DNA of 64,000 nt. Origin: Farysia itapuensis (Eukaryota > Basidiomycota > Ustilaginomycetes > Ustilaginales > Ustilaginaceae). The position numbers were made by a program, and so were the translations under genes. Below are positions 18,557-28,619 of this stretch, in pieces. The DNA lies in contig JALBYC010000006.1 in NCBI GenBank assembly GCA_023212645.1, forward strand, positions 248,001 to 312,000, read 5' to 3'. Position 1 is the first letter of the stretch; each line of letters opens with the position of its first letter. Under the pieces are notes generated by a model. That model searched no databases, was not told where the DNA came from, and saw only the letters and a program-made list of their open reading frames with translations.

Positions 18557-19918
18557 ATGTCTAGATCGTCAACGTCGGGTTTGCATGCGACAGTGCGGGT
18601 ACGACCTGTTACAATCCGCTTCACCGAACCTGGCGTATCGGACTTGGCACTCGATGTACAGGCTCTGACTTCAGTCGATGGCGGAGAAAGCTCTTCCTCG
18701 GTTGTCCCCGAACCAGCATTGCTGTTTGACTTTGATGCAGAAGAGGCTCCAGCAGTCACAAACGGCAAGGGCAAGGCCAGAGATGTTGCTACCGATAGCC
18801 TGGTCCAGATACGAGCCGCGCTAGAGTCGGTGCTCGGCGAAGAGACGGTTCGCGAGATCAAGTACCGCATACGACTCCAACGACCGGCGCTACAACGACG
18901 GCGCTTGCGACTCATTCACTCTGGAAGAATTCTGCGGGACGGTATACGACTTGTCTCGTGGCTCGATGGTCTAGACGAACATCGTCGTTTGCAGAGCAAG
19001 ACGCTACAAGACCTTGCCTTTGAAGCGAGCGCCAATGCTCAATCCGATTCGGAAGACGAGACGGACGAGGACGAGGCAGCGGAAGAGAAGGACGAGATTC
19101 GAAGCAAGACGGTGGTGCTCAGCTCCATCCTAGAGCCTCCAGACGACGATCAGGGAGTCGTGCACAAAGGCAAGCAGAAACAGAGACAGCCCGAATGGTA
19201 TGCCAACAGCGTGCTTGTAACTCGACGGATCGCCCCTCGAATCTATCTGCAGTGTTCGGTGGGGGAAATGCTGCAACCAGGAGAAGAAGACAGTGCCATC
19301 CCGTTGGCACCTCTGCCATCATCAGAAGAGCAAGAGACAGGTCAAGAGGTCCCCACCTCGCAGAATGTAGAGCGAGGATTTGATCGACTGGTTGCTGCTG
19401 GACTCTCCCCGCAGGAGATCGAGGAGATGCGCTCACAGTTCCGATCTACTCTACCCATCATTGGCTCGGGCGAGGCGCTGCGTCAGCACGAAGAGCAAGA
19501 ACATCTACTGGCCATGGAAGATCAATGGATGGAGTCGTTCGATCTGCCTTCGGCCACTTCGGCATCCTACCAAACTGTGCTCGAGGGTTTGCTCGCCGGA
19601 TTCTTCCTTCCCCCCATGCTCCCACTCTTCTTCTTCAGCGAGAAGAGCCACCCTTCTTCCTTCCCACGCACCGGCGCGGAGCCAACAACAGGCCCCACTG
19701 GCCAGCCTGAGGAAGACGATCAAGACTTGTACGAACAGGAACAGTCAGACACTGCTGCCAACATCGTCTTCTCCAAAACAATGCAGATCTCCATCATGTT
19801 TGGCATCGCCGCAAAGTGAGTCTTACCAAGTCCAAAGAGGTACGCGCCTTCCGCTCACTGACGGTACAAGTTTTCCCTGCACAGTCTGTTAATGGGCGCG
19901 TTCAGGTGGATATGGTAG
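18557..19918 (+). CDS. DSC3: DSC E3 ubiquitin ligase complex subunit 3
   Basis: DSC3 is a ubiquitin-like membrane subunit of the Golgi/endosomal Dsc ubiquitin ligase, which in fission yeast activates SREBP and elsewhere degrades orphan membrane proteins. There are two exons, 18557-19815 and 19885-19918, separated by a 69-bp intron (donor GTGAGT, acceptor GCACAG). Splicing yields the C-terminus GIAANLLMGAFRWIW, which matches the conserved end of the family and validates the model. The 430-residue product has an N-terminal ubiquitin-like fold (RLRLIHSGRILRDGIRL at about 115-131), an acidic linker, a helical DUF2407-type segment (FDRLVAAGLSPQEIEEMRSQF) and two C-terminal membrane segments. The start is the ATG at 18557, preceded in frame by a GTG. 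It is convergent with the JJJ1-ChaC gene. Confidence 0.88.
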
Positions 19919-19944
19919 CAGCTCTATGATGCGATGCTTGTACT

Positions 19945-22542
19945 CTACATCTTCTTGCCCTTTTTACCTTTCTTCTTGGCACCACTGGTGCCATCCCGTG
20001 CTTCAGCGAGGGCATGACCCGTTTCTCGGATGTGGTTGAAAAGCTTGCTGCGGCTATCAAAGCCCGTTGAACACACATTGCACCGCTCTTTGGCGGCAGC
20101 CTTTTGTCTGCCCCTCTTTTCGGCTTTGCGATCGCTCCGCGTCGCATCCTCGATTCCAGAGTCGGTGTCGCCTCTGGTGGGTGTGTTCGCTGTCGTCGTC
20201 TGTGGCGTGAAATCAAACTCTCGCGGAGCGCCATTTTCTTGTAGCAGCAGGACGCGCTTTTCGAGTTCAAACAGATGATGATCGACAGACTGAGGAGCCA
20301 GTTGACGCACTGCTCGTGCCAAGTTGAGCAGATACTCGTCGTTACGGCCACTCGGGCCTTGACACGAGTATATGCGCGATGCGAGCTGGTCCAGCGACTG
20401 AGGTCCTACGAAGGCCGGATTGTCAGGTAGACCGACATACACCAGCGCATTGTCAAGAATCATCACCTCTTCCTCTACCGAATGTTTCTGCGGCAGTGCT
20501 TCCGCAGCAGGTTGGTCGTTCCCCCGCTCGGTCTGGTCGCTTGATTGGCGATAGCCAAAGACTGGCGCATACATAGCGGTATAGCCATTTTTTTCGCGGA
20601 AGTCAAGGTATTGGCGCACGACTTCGGCGTGATTCGAGTCGATGGTGAATGTGATACCCCAGACGATATCGCCTTCTGGCGAGCTACCTTCCTTTTCAGC
20701 GCCTTTGAGGTTGTACCAATCATCAGCTTTGACCAGCGTCACTACTCGGCCGGGTCTCTGACGTGTGCCGCGATGATCGATCGAATGCTGCGCAAAGCGC
20801 CGCGTAAATCCCTTGATGTAGCCCGGCGTCGCACCGATAACGTAGGGCGGGGGCTTAAAGATCAGGGAACCATAGCCAAACACATCAAAGGAGCCGCTCG
20901 GTCGCGAGCCTGGCGCCAAAGGGCCCGGTATTGTGGGGGAAAAGGCTGAAGGCGGGATGTAAGGATCTTCGAGACCAGCCCATGGGTCAAAATCGCCTTT
21001 TGCGGACTCTTCCGCGCCGACTTCCGGTGCAGCATCGTCGATCTGCTCAGGCTGTGATGGTTTGCTAGGTTTTGTGCTCCGATTGAGGTCTTGCACGACG
21101 AATCCGTCCTCGTCAAGTATAAGTCCGGCAGCTTCTTCCATCTGCCTTCGTTTCTTGTCCTGCTTCTTTTGTTTTTTGCTCTTTCCAGTTTCGCCCGGTG
21201 TGCTCGTGCCGCTTGTTTGTTTCGCGAAAGGTATTGAGAATCCAGCGGAGAAAGGGGATGTATCGGCGAGATCAACTCCGTTAAGGCTGTCGGCAAGATG
21301 ATCGTCGAGGCCGAGCTCGTCCTGCTCTTCTTGCATTTCTCGCTGCAGTTGCACAACGGCTTTTTTATGTTTGGCACTTTTCTCGTGATTGCGAAAAGCT
21401 GCTTCAGACTGGAACATCTTATCGCACGCTACACAGTCCCAGCCTGCTAGCTGCTGCGACTCATCGCCGCTTTGGCCGTTCGAGGATCCTTCACTGTCGT
21501 CTCCGCTCTCGCTATCTTTGTCAGAGTCACCCTCGTCTTCGTCATCCGAGAAACGGTATTCTGCTTGCTGCCAGCTTTGAGCTTGGTAGCTTTGTGCTCT
21601 TGCTTCTCGCTCTAGTCTGAGCTTTTCTGCATCTGCTTTGCGTCTGGCGAGGTCCGTCGCCGAGCCGGGACCTACCTTGTTCACATCCTCTTGAAACTTT
21701 TTGAAGCGAGGGTCTCGCTTTCTCACAAAGGCTGCCAAGGATCGAACGGTGTCGTTGTATTCACGTCGTGCTGCGTCGCGAGATCGTTTGTTTTCCTTCT
21801 CCATTAATCGTTTAACTCTGCGATCTGGTGCTTCGCGCAGATCGTACTTGTCAACCCAGCCAAAGCTCTTTCTTGACTGAAAGTTCATGAAGACCGTGTA
21901 GAAGTGTTTAACTGGAACTTGATGCACCTCGACCTGGGCTGCAGAGTATGGGGTATGGCTGAATCCAAATGGTGGGAACGCATCTGGCGCTGGTATGACG
22001 GATTCTTTTTCTTCCCCGGGGTACGGTGCCGCCACTCGCTCTTCCTGCGCTAAGCGCTCAAACAGTCTCTGGTACGTGGCGAAGAAGCCGCTGTCACTGT
22101 CGCTTAAATCTTTTGCCAGGCTGGGATCAAAGAAGCGGAGCAGTGCTTTGGCAGTCATGCCCTTTGAGGAGCTCGTGGGCTGTGCCACATCTTGGTTGCT
22201 TGCAGACCGGAAAGCCTCAAACACTTCTTCGTCGTCCAGATCCGGACCCTCGCCGTTGATGAGTCTTTCCCGATTCTGGTCGTACCACGCCCGCTCATTG
22301 TCATCCGACAGGATCTCGTACGCCTCCTGCAGTTTGTGAAAAGTCTTGTTTGCCTGTTCGACATTGTCTGGGTTCTTGTCTGGATGATGCTTGAGCGCTA
22401 GTCGACGGTACGCTTTACGAATCTCGTCCGAGGAAGCGGTCTGTTCGACCTGCAGTAGTTCGTAGTAGTCGACAAATACCGGTTCGCCATTGGCGCCACC
22501 ACCGCCCTTGCCTCCACCTTGAGACGATTGCGAGGCGCCCAT
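19945..22542 (-). CDS. JJJ1: JJJ1-type J-domain co-chaperone with an inserted ChaC gamma-glutamylcyclotransferase domain
   Basis: JJJ1 is the cytosolic Hsp70 co-chaperone that removes Arx1 from pre-60S ribosomal particles. The 865-residue product (ATG at 22540-22542) has a J domain at 25-88 with HPD at 53-55, the JJJ1-specific charged region, and a C2H2 finger (C370, C373, H386, H392). A second finger lies near the C-terminus (C821, C824, H837, H843), and a Lys/Gly-rich tail follows. Between the fingers, at about 551-768, is a complete ChaC-like domain: [11 protein letters not shown], then [13 protein letters not shown], and the catalytic glutamate in DFREKNGY (E650). ChaC enzymes split glutathione into 5-oxoproline and Cys-Gly. 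The frame is continuous with no stop, and I found no consensus splice pair that would excise the insert. An upstream in-frame ATG at 22651-22653 would add 37 residues; I prefer the inner start, whose MGASQS is also a myristoylation-type N-terminus. Confidence 0.88.
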   Translation of the reverse strand: MGASQSSQGGGKGGGGANGEPVFVDYYELLQVEQTASSDEIRKAYRRLALKHHPDKNPDNVEQANKTFHKLQEAYEILSDDNERAWYDQNRERLINGEGPDLDDEEVFEAFRSASNQDVAQPTSSSKGMTAKALLRFFDPSLAKDLSDSDSGFFATYQRLFERLAQEERVAAPYPGEEKESVIPAPDAFPPFGFSHTPYSAAQVEVHQVPVKHFYTVFMNFQSRKSFGWVDKYDLREAPDRRVKRLMEKENKRSRDAARREYNDTVRSLAAFVRKRDPRFKKFQEDVNKVGPGSATDLARRKADAEKLRLEREARAQSYQAQSWQQAEYRFSDDEDEGDSDKDSESGDDSEGSSNGQSGDESQQLAGWDCVACDKMFQSEAAFRNHEKSAKHKKAVVQLQREMQEEQDELGLDDHLADSLNGVDLADTSPFSAGFSIPFAKQTSGTSTPGETGKSKKQKKQDKKRRQMEEAAGLILDEDGFVVQDLNRSTKPSKPSQPEQIDDAAPEVGAEESAKGDFDPWAGLEDPYIPPSAFSPTIPGPLAPGSRPSGSFDVFGYGSLIFKPPPYVIGATPGYIKGFTRRFAQHSIDHRGTRQRPGRVVTLVKADDWYNLKGAEKEGSSPEGDIVWGITFTIDSNHAEVVRQYLDFREKNGYTAMYAPVFGYRQSSDQTERGNDQPAAEALPQKHSVEEEVMILDNALVYVGLPDNPAFVGPQSLDQLASRIYSCQGPSGRNDEYLLNLARAVRQLAPQSVDHHLFELEKRVLLLQENGAPREFDFTPQTTTANTPTRGDTDSGIEDATRSDRKAEKRGRQKAAAKERCNVCSTGFDSRSKLFNHIRETGHALAEARDGTSGAKKKGKKGKKM

Positions 22543-22748
22543 TCCTTGTTCGAAGTAGCTGAGCTCAAGACGCAAAGCAATAGCCGGAGAACACCAAATT
22601 TTATCTCGGATAGCGGAAGTGGAGTGAGGAGCCAAAGCACAAATTGCGAGCATGCGAACAACAGCTCAAAACCCAGCAATCCTTTCAAAGCCAAACACGC
22701 CTTCCCTCGAACCCCGAGCTCGTCCGAGCACGACTTGTGCCTGCAACA

Positions 22749-23849
22749 ATGGGTCGCAAGGCAGAAGTGCAAAAAATGATGCTGGAGAAGCTCATGGGTC
22801 CCGAGGCCATGGGCATCCCAACCGCCAATCTGCACTTTACTGATCCCAAAGTCTGCCGAAATTTCCTCTGCGGCACCTGTCCACACGATCTCTTTGCCAA
22901 CACAGTAGGTTGTTGTCCTTTGTTGCGCTCACACGGCTTTGTACTAATCATCTGTTGTGTATAACAGAAAGTCGATCTGGGGCCATGTCCGAAATCACAT
23001 GTGCCAAAGTACAAGAACGAGTTTCAGAAAGCTCTCGTTGCCGGTGAACGCTTCCCGACATTCGAGCGAGAACATGAGCACAACATCTTCTCCTTTGTCT
23101 CTGACATTGACCGAAAAGTAGCGTCCAACAAGCGGCGACTAGAGCAGACACCGGAGGAAATCGCAAGATTCGCCAACACGAATCGTGAAATCGCAGAGAT
23201 CGAGACAGCATTAGCGGCTGTCATGGCCGAGGTCGAAGCTCTGGGTGAACAAGGTCAGATTGAAGAATCGCTTGCAGAGCTGCAGAAAGCTGAAGCACTC
23301 AAAGAGGAAAAGGCACAAAAGGAGCAAGAGCTGCACAAGGCACAGGAGAACTCGGGTGCTTCTGGACATCAAAAGTTGCGTGTCTGCGACGTCTGTGGTG
23401 CCTACCTCAGTATCCTGGACTCGGATCGAAGATTGGCTGACCATTTTGGTGGCAAGGTAGGTTGCGAAAGCTAAGAAGATGCACGACGAGCTCTGACTGA
23501 CTTCTTGACCTCGTTTTGCAAACAGATGCATTTGGGATACTTGCGGCTACGCGAGATGATTACCGAGTTTGAGGAAAGAAGACGGACGGCAAACCCAGCA
23601 CCCATGGGTGCACCTGCAGAAATGCTCAACGGACATGCATCTGCCGCACCGTCTTCCACCAACGGTCTCGCAGTCAAAACAGAACGTGAGCGCGATTTCG
23701 ATCAGGAAAGGGAACGTCGAGACCGCGAGCGACGCGAGAGTCGTGAGCACAGAATACTTGTTCCAACACCAGAAGATCCTCGCACGGTATCCAAGCACAA
23801 AGAGGATGAACGAAAGCGCAGCAGGTCACCTATCAACATCTATCAGTAG
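22749..23849 (+). CDS. LUC7: U1 snRNP-associated protein LUC7
   Basis: LUC7 joins the U1 snRNP and helps select 5' splice sites. Three exons: 22749-22904, 22968-23456 and 23526-23849, with introns of 63 and 69 bp using GTAGGT donors. The first intron has a perfect TACTAAT branch point. The joins give an uninterrupted 322-residue protein. The first CCCH finger spans the first intron (CRNFLCGTCPHDLF then DLGPCPKSH). The second is C2H2 (CDVCGAYLSILDSD...H), split after GGK by the second intron and continuing MHLGYLRLREM. Between them is a long coiled coil (about 85-165). The C-terminus is Arg/Glu/Ser-rich and ends in RSRSPINIYQ. The phase and motif continuity at both joins make the model secure. 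It is divergent from JJJ1. Confidence 0.95.
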
Positions 23850-24207
23850 TACCATTGTATGCAGCCGTCTTGCCTCGCAGTAACAAAGATTGTAATCTAG
23901 CGACCATCGAGTGAGAGAGACCTGCAATAGCTGTACATTTGTACTCCACGCACTTCTGTACTTAGCTGTCCCAGCTGTAGCGCTGTACTGCTGTACTGAT
24001 CTGTACTTCTGCCGTTCTGCGCTTCTGCGAGATTCGTGGTGTTAGGGCGTAATTTATCCGGGTCAGAAGGCCAGAAGGTGGTATTTTTGGTGAAAGCTCC
24101 ACTTCGTGTTTATTAGCTCCTGTTGGTGTACCTGTCGAGCGAGCCTGCCCTCAACGTGCACAAAGTAGTCAACCTGCTGTGGGCTTGAGCAGCCGAGGAA
24201 GAGGTAG
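23850..24207. other. LUC7 3' region with a cluster of CTGTAC repeats
   Basis: This 358-bp gap between LUC7 and DIB1 contains CTGTAC at 23931, 23956, 23983, 23991 and 24001, plus TGTAC at 23940. If transcribed as LUC7 3'UTR these give several UGUA motifs, the core bound by PUF proteins and by cleavage factor I. The remainder should hold the DIB1 promoter; no TATA box stands out. Confidence 0.35.
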
Positions 24208-24853
24208 ATGTCGTACCTGCTTCCACATCTGCCTACTGGCTGGCATGTAGATCAGGCCATCCTCTCGGAAGAGGATCGTGTGGTCATTATCCGCTTCGGA
24301 CATGACAGCGATGCCGTGTGCATGGAGATGGACGAGACTCTGTACAAGGTTTCGGTCGCCGTTCAGAACTTTGCCGTCGTCTACCTAGTGGATATCACGC
24401 AAGTCCCTGACTTCAATAAGGTACGTTTGGACGGGCTCTCTTTTTGCACGATCGGTGACGACTGACGCTCATGGCTGTTCTACAACTTGCTAGATGTACG
24501 AGCTGTACGATCCTTGTTCAGTCATGTTTTTCTACCGAAACAAGCATATTATGATCGACCTCGGTACCGGTAATAACAACAAGATGTGAGCTCCAGCCAT
24601 CGCCAGTCCATACCCAGCAAGGCTTTACTAACGCCTCATATGTATACCTCTTTCACAGCAATTGGGCAATCACAGAGAGACAAGAGTTAATAGACATCAT
24701 CGAGGTCGTATACCGAGGCGCCAGTAAAGGACGTGGTCTAGTCGTCAGTCCGAGAGGTAAGTTTCCACATGCGTACTGGTCCTATCACGCGGGACACGCT
24801 CACTGACAGCGTACTCTCCTTCGCTAGATTACTCGACAAGGCAAAAGTACTAA
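24208..24853 (+). CDS. DIB1: U5 snRNP 15-kDa thioredoxin-fold protein DIB1/DIM1
   Basis: DIB1 is an essential component of the U4/U6.U5 tri-snRNP that leaves before spliceosome activation. Four exons: 24208-24420, 24494-24585, 24659-24756 and 24828-24853, with introns of 73, 73 and 71 bp and donors GTACGT, GTGAGC and GTAAGT. The spliced product is exactly 142 residues, the standard length of the family. It runs MSYLLPHLPTGWHVDQAILS, then VVIIRFGHDSDAVCMEMDE, YLVDITQVPDFNK, MYELYDPCSVMFFYRNKHIM, and ends DYSTRQKY. No catalytic CxxC is present, as expected. It is the most intron-rich gene in the window relative to its length. Confidence 0.97.
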
Positions 24854-25218
24854 GCAGAGCAGCATCGCGCACCATTCACAGTACTTTGCCGTACCGTCCT
24901 GGTCACTAAGCACATCTTGCCTCTTGTCAAGACATACCATTGGTGCAGCGTGCGATAGTAGAAATGGCGTTTGTACTCTGACACGTTTGGAATAGCACGC
25001 AGATAATGAGAATTGAGTTGAAAATTTTGGAAGGCGGCGGCGGGGGAGGAAGCAGACCATGCTTATTCGCTCTCCCGCCAGATTGTGACGTGCGTTGTTG
25101 CAAAGGCAGATTCCGGGCCCGACACGAGCTTGGATCGTGCAGCGCGACCAGACCCCTTTTCCACGCCGCCACCACCACGCCGTCTCCCTCCTTTCTTGCC
25201 CTCGTTACGCCAGTCACT
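24854..25218. other. Intergenic region, nothing distinctive
   Basis: This 365-bp stretch holds the DIB1 3' end and the leader of the next gene. An in-frame ATG at 25006 would add a Gly/Cys/Arg-rich extension to that gene, but it looks non-coding. A G-rich stretch lies near 25035-25052. Confidence 0.3.
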
Positions 25219-26652
25219 ATGAAGGTCAAGCTTCGTGTGCCGTCCTTTGCAGGACATGTGCGAGAAACCTCCTCGCCATTGGCCAACCCGATCCGAAATG
25301 CACCCGACTACTCTGACGAGGACGAGGCTGTAGCTCACACTGCTGGCGCAAACGGCGATGAGGAAGACATGGAAGAGGACGAAGCCGAGGAAGAAGAAGA
25401 GGCCGACGAGCTGGATGAAATGGACGAGCTGGAAGACGAGCCGGAAGCTACAGCAGCACTCACAGCAGCCTCTTCCTCGACACCCAAACGCAAAAGCATC
25501 ACGCTCAAGTCACGGTCATCTCGCGGCAACGGCGCTCCCGGTGCGGATACGATTTCGCCCTCGCCATCGACGTCAATGGGTGATGGCTCCATGAGCCCAA
25601 CGTCGGCCGAAGCCCAGTCTCGTTTGCAAGCAGCTAGAAAAGCCGGCACAGCACCACGATCTTCCACAGCAAAGTCAATGACGGTGGAGGAACTCGATGC
25701 CTTACCCGCCGCCAAGCGTCGCAAGTCGGCCAAAGCAAGAGGAGCCGCTGGCCCAGGTCGTGGCTGGCGTAAAGGTCTGACCAAAGGTCAAAAGCCTGTC
25801 TACGAGCTGCCACCACACGAACGCACGCCGGCAACCTTTGGCAACACCAACGCCTCAGCTGTCCCCGCATCTCCCGGTGACGCAGCAGCAAAAGCATCGA
25901 CAAACAGCATACGAGCGTCCCCAGCTGTAGCGTCCGCCAAGACAAAGGCTGGGCCAGCATCGGCAAAGCAGACAGGTGCAGCAGCAGGCTCTTCGTCCGT
26001 CAAGATCATGTCTGGACCAGGTGGTCAGTCCTTTGTTGGCGATCTCTCTGCCCGGGTGGGTACGGCCAAAAATCCAGGCTTCCGGTATCCGCCCTTGGCC
26101 TCCTCACGTGGCGGACCACCTGTCCAGCCTCTTGCAAGAATCCCAACCGCGTTCCAAGCTGCTATTCCGCTCGAAAAGAATCAACGAGAGCCACGTCGAT
26201 GGGTCAAGGCAGCGCGAGAAGTACTCAGTATGGGAGGTAGACCGTGGTACGTGTCTGTCTACTACGGAGGCGAAGACCGAGGATACGACAAGCATGCCGA
26301 AAATGCCGCTCCCCTCAATTCGGCGGCCGATGCTACCAAGATTGGTGGAGCCGCCACCCCAGCAGCTGCCAGTCATGAAGGCGCTGCCACACCCACCCGC
26401 AAAGCACAAAGTAACACTACAGACCACCACCCTCTTGCAGCATATCAAGGCGCAGGTGCCTCAAGGCATCAAGCATCGCACCACGCAGCATCGTCACCAA
26501 CAGAACCGCTGTCTCGCTCAGGCTCTGCGTCCAGTCTAGCCACCAGGGGCTACCAGACGATTCTACCCGCACCCAAACATCTCAGCGGCCTGCGAGAACC
26601 AGAGGCTAATTGGAGGGGCCAGTCCCCTGCCTACCTCTTTGGCAGCCGCTAA
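25219..26652 (+). CDS. Acidic/basic nuclear protein, possibly INO80 subunit Ies4-like
   Basis: The 477-residue product starts at the ATG at 25219, giving MKVKLRVPSFAGHV. It has a strongly acidic run at about 35-80 (repeated Glu/Asp) and Ser/Thr-rich spacers. A basic motif region at about 160-190 contains KRRKSAKARGAAGPGRGWRK. A C-terminal block has EPRRWVKAAREVLSMGGRPW. The combination of an acidic N-terminal region and a PGRGWRKG-type motif followed by a Pro-poor basic block is reminiscent of the fungal INO80 complex subunit Ies4, a chromatin-remodelling accessory protein. I recall the resemblance only loosely, so treat the name as a hypothesis. What is clear is a largely disordered, presumably nuclear protein without introns. 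Confidence 0.45.
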   Translation: MKVKLRVPSFAGHVRETSSPLANPIRNAPDYSDEDEAVAHTAGANGDEEDMEEDEAEEEEEADELDEMDELEDEPEATAALTAASSSTPKRKSITLKSRSSRGNGAPGADTISPSPSTSMGDGSMSPTSAEAQSRLQAARKAGTAPRSSTAKSMTVEELDALPAAKRRKSAKARGAAGPGRGWRKGLTKGQKPVYELPPHERTPATFGNTNASAVPASPGDAAAKASTNSIRASPAVASAKTKAGPASAKQTGAAAGSSSVKIMSGPGGQSFVGDLSARVGTAKNPGFRYPPLASSRGGPPVQPLARIPTAFQAAIPLEKNQREPRRWVKAAREVLSMGGRPWYVSVYYGGEDRGYDKHAENAAPLNSAADATKIGGAATPAAASHEGAATPTRKAQSNTTDHHPLAAYQGAGASRHQASHHAASSPTEPLSRSGSASSLATRGYQTILPAPKHLSGLREPEANWRGQSPAYLFGSR

Positions 26653-27101
26653 AACAATCTATAACACGGCGTTTGCCTGACTGCAATACAGGGCGATCAA
26701 GTCGCATCCTCATCTGGGCTTGAGTGTGATCTGCAGCCTCCTTCGCTCTAGAATGAGAGCTCAGTCTCTCTCGCAAGCTAGCATGATTGAGGTCGCTTAC
26801 GGTGTCAGATTTGCGGCCTTGGACGCGCAGATCATTTTTTACGACCCGCGGCACGGATGACCGGATTTACGCTGATTATGACCGAAGTCGGAAGAAAAAG
26901 AATCACGAAAATCACGTCGACATCAGTCAAAGATTGCGCACGAAACTAGAAAGTACACAGACATGCTGCTTGCGCTGATTGGGTGACGTATCGATCTCTC
27001 GCCGCACGCCGTGATGCTAGCGCGAATCATGCATATATAAACAACCGCTTTGCCCTCTCGTTCTCGACGAACCTGTATCTTTTTCTCCATCTGCATTCAC
27101 T
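26653..27101 (+). promoter_or_regulatory. Promoter of the nitroreductase gene with TATA box, CCAAT and CRE-like sites
   Basis: TATATAA at 27034-27040 lies about 65 bp before the ATG and is followed by a pyrimidine-rich leader ending TTTTTCTCCAT, the layout of a strong fungal promoter. Upstream, an inverted CCAAT (ATTGG, 26978-26982) sits next to TGACGTA (26984-26990), a bZIP/CRE-type half site. No other gene is visible in this 449-bp gap. Confidence 0.55.
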
Positions 27102-27872
27102 ATGAGCGTATTCAACAAGCTTCTGAACAAGAACAAGAAGGAGCCTACGGCCCAGCAGACGCCTCCGGCAAGCGGAGGCAACACGTCTGCCCCTAACCCC
27201 AAGCCCGAGACTCAGGCGCAGCCCGCCAAGGCTCAGGCCCCCACGGGAAGCGCTTCCCTCGAAAAAGCCCAGAAGTTCCTGGCTGACGTCAAGAGCCGAC
27301 GCACGATCTACGCCATCGGAAAGGACCAGGTGTTGCCCGACAAGGACCTCATTGAGCTGATCCAGGAGGCTGTACGCGAGTCGCCCTCTTCGTTCAACTC
27401 GCAGTCGTCCCGAGTCGTGATCCTGCTGGGTGATGAGCACGACAAGTACTGGGAGGAGACCGTTCTCGGCGCTCTCAAGAAGGTCACTGACGAGGAAGGC
27501 TTCAACCACGCCAAGGGCCGTGTTGACGGCTTCAAGGCCGGCTACGGAACTGTGCTCTTCTATGAAGACGAGGAGACCATCAAGGGTATGCAGGAGAAAT
27601 TCGCAGCCTACGCTGACAACTTCCCCCACTGGTCCGGCCACGCTAGCGGCATGGCCCAGATCCACACCTGGACCGCTCTCGAACTCGCTTCGTACGGCGC
27701 CAGCTTGCAGCACTACGGTAATCTGACTTCGGGCGACCTTGCAACCAAGTACAGCATCCCTTCTTCCTGGAAGCTCCACGCCGAGCTCGTCTTTGGCTCC
27801 GTCAAGGCCCCCGCCGGCGACAAGACCTACATGAGCAACGACGACCGATTCAAGGTCTTTGGCTCCAAGTAA
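27102..27872 (+). CDS. Fungal nitroreductase-family oxidoreductase (FRM2/HBN1-like)
   Basis: The 256-residue product belongs to the small fungal nitroreductase family related to yeast FRM2 and HBN1, FMN-dependent proteins linked to oxidative stress and lipid signalling. Recognisable segments are VKSRRTIYAIGKDQVLPDKD, ESPSSFNSQSSRVVILLGDE, YWEETVLGALKKV, GYGTVLFYEDEETIKGMQEK and ELASYGASLQHY. Residues 1-50 form an added Pro/Gln/Ala-rich extension starting MSVFNKLLNKNKK, absent from the short yeast proteins; its charge could serve targeting or membrane contact. Codon use is strongly C-ending in two-fold codons compared with neighbours, suggesting high expression, in line with a clear TATA box. 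Physiological substrate unknown. Confidence 0.88.
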   Translation: MSVFNKLLNKNKKEPTAQQTPPASGGNTSAPNPKPETQAQPAKAQAPTGSASLEKAQKFLADVKSRRTIYAIGKDQVLPDKDLIELIQEAVRESPSSFNSQSSRVVILLGDEHDKYWEETVLGALKKVTDEEGFNHAKGRVDGFKAGYGTVLFYEDEETIKGMQEKFAAYADNFPHWSGHASGMAQIHTWTALELASYGASLQHYGNLTSGDLATKYSIPSSWKLHAELVFGSVKAPAGDKTYMSNDDRFKVFGSK

Positions 27873-28154
27873 AAACACTACGAAGATTAGATCCGCTATC
27901 TTATACCATGGCAATGATAATAGACCTCCCTCACTCTGTGTCTTTGTGACCAATTCTGCGAGCTGCTTTGAGCAACCTGAGCTTTTCCAAAGGACAGACC
28001 ACGTGCTTCCGTCGTGGCGGTCCGCTGTTTGAGAGTCAGTGTATCTCAAAGCAGTACGACGCGAGTTGACAGCAATGTCGATCCTGTTGGAAGGTGGATG
28101 AAATTCTTGTCAAATTGATTGGAGTATAGACGATGAAGGGTTCCCAGACAGACA

Positions 28155-28619
28155 TTAAGGCTCTAGCGAAGCGGGGAAGTTGTTGTTGTCACGTTGGTCA
28201 TCCCACTTTGCGATCTGTAAGAGGCAGGCCGGTGACGAGTCAGTCTTTTTGCAATCAAAACGGAGATTGGCTTCCTGCCAGTGCTGTGAAACTTTGTCTC
28301 GCGATGCACGCAACCGGATCAGATTGCGGACGAATCGGTGGAACTTACCCATTCATTGGGGCACAAAGAGTGGTATGCGCGGAAGAATTGCTTGCAGGGT
28401 ACGAAGTCTTCACCCTTTGCGTTGACACAGCGGAAGTAGTCAACGTAGCTATAGCAGACACAGGGGACAGATGGTCAGCAAGAGCTTCTAAGTGTGTGTC
28501 ACCAGTTGCAGAAGTCATACGTACTTTTGCCAGCAGTGCTTGGTCTGGTTCTGGTTAGGGAATCGGGCATCGAAAGAGGCCGTCTGAAGGGTGAAGGACT
28601 TTGACTCCGAGTCAGACAT
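28155..28619 (-). CDS. COX12: Cytochrome c oxidase subunit 6b (Cox12)
   Basis: A three-exon gene on the minus strand, too fragmented to appear as a long frame: 28525-28619, 28349-28448 and 28155-28214. Introns are 76 bp (donor GTACGT, acceptor CTATAG) and 134 bp (donor GTAAGT, acceptor TTACAG). The spliced product has 84 residues, the family's usual size, and is read as MSDSESKSFTLQTASFDARF, then NQTKHCWQNYVDYFRC, then VNAKGEDFVPC, KQFFRAYHSLC and IAKWDDQR. The C-x9-C and C-x10-C pairs form the coiled-coil-helix-coiled-coil-helix fold imported through Mia40 into the intermembrane space, where the subunit bridges the complex IV dimer. Frame is preserved at both joins. It lies between the nitroreductase and PRP18 and is divergent from PRP18. 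Confidence 0.94.

Noticed and set aside
27027..28049. A 340-codon minus-strand open frame
   Set aside because: It is the complement of the nitroreductase gene, whose third-position C bias creates long antisense frames.
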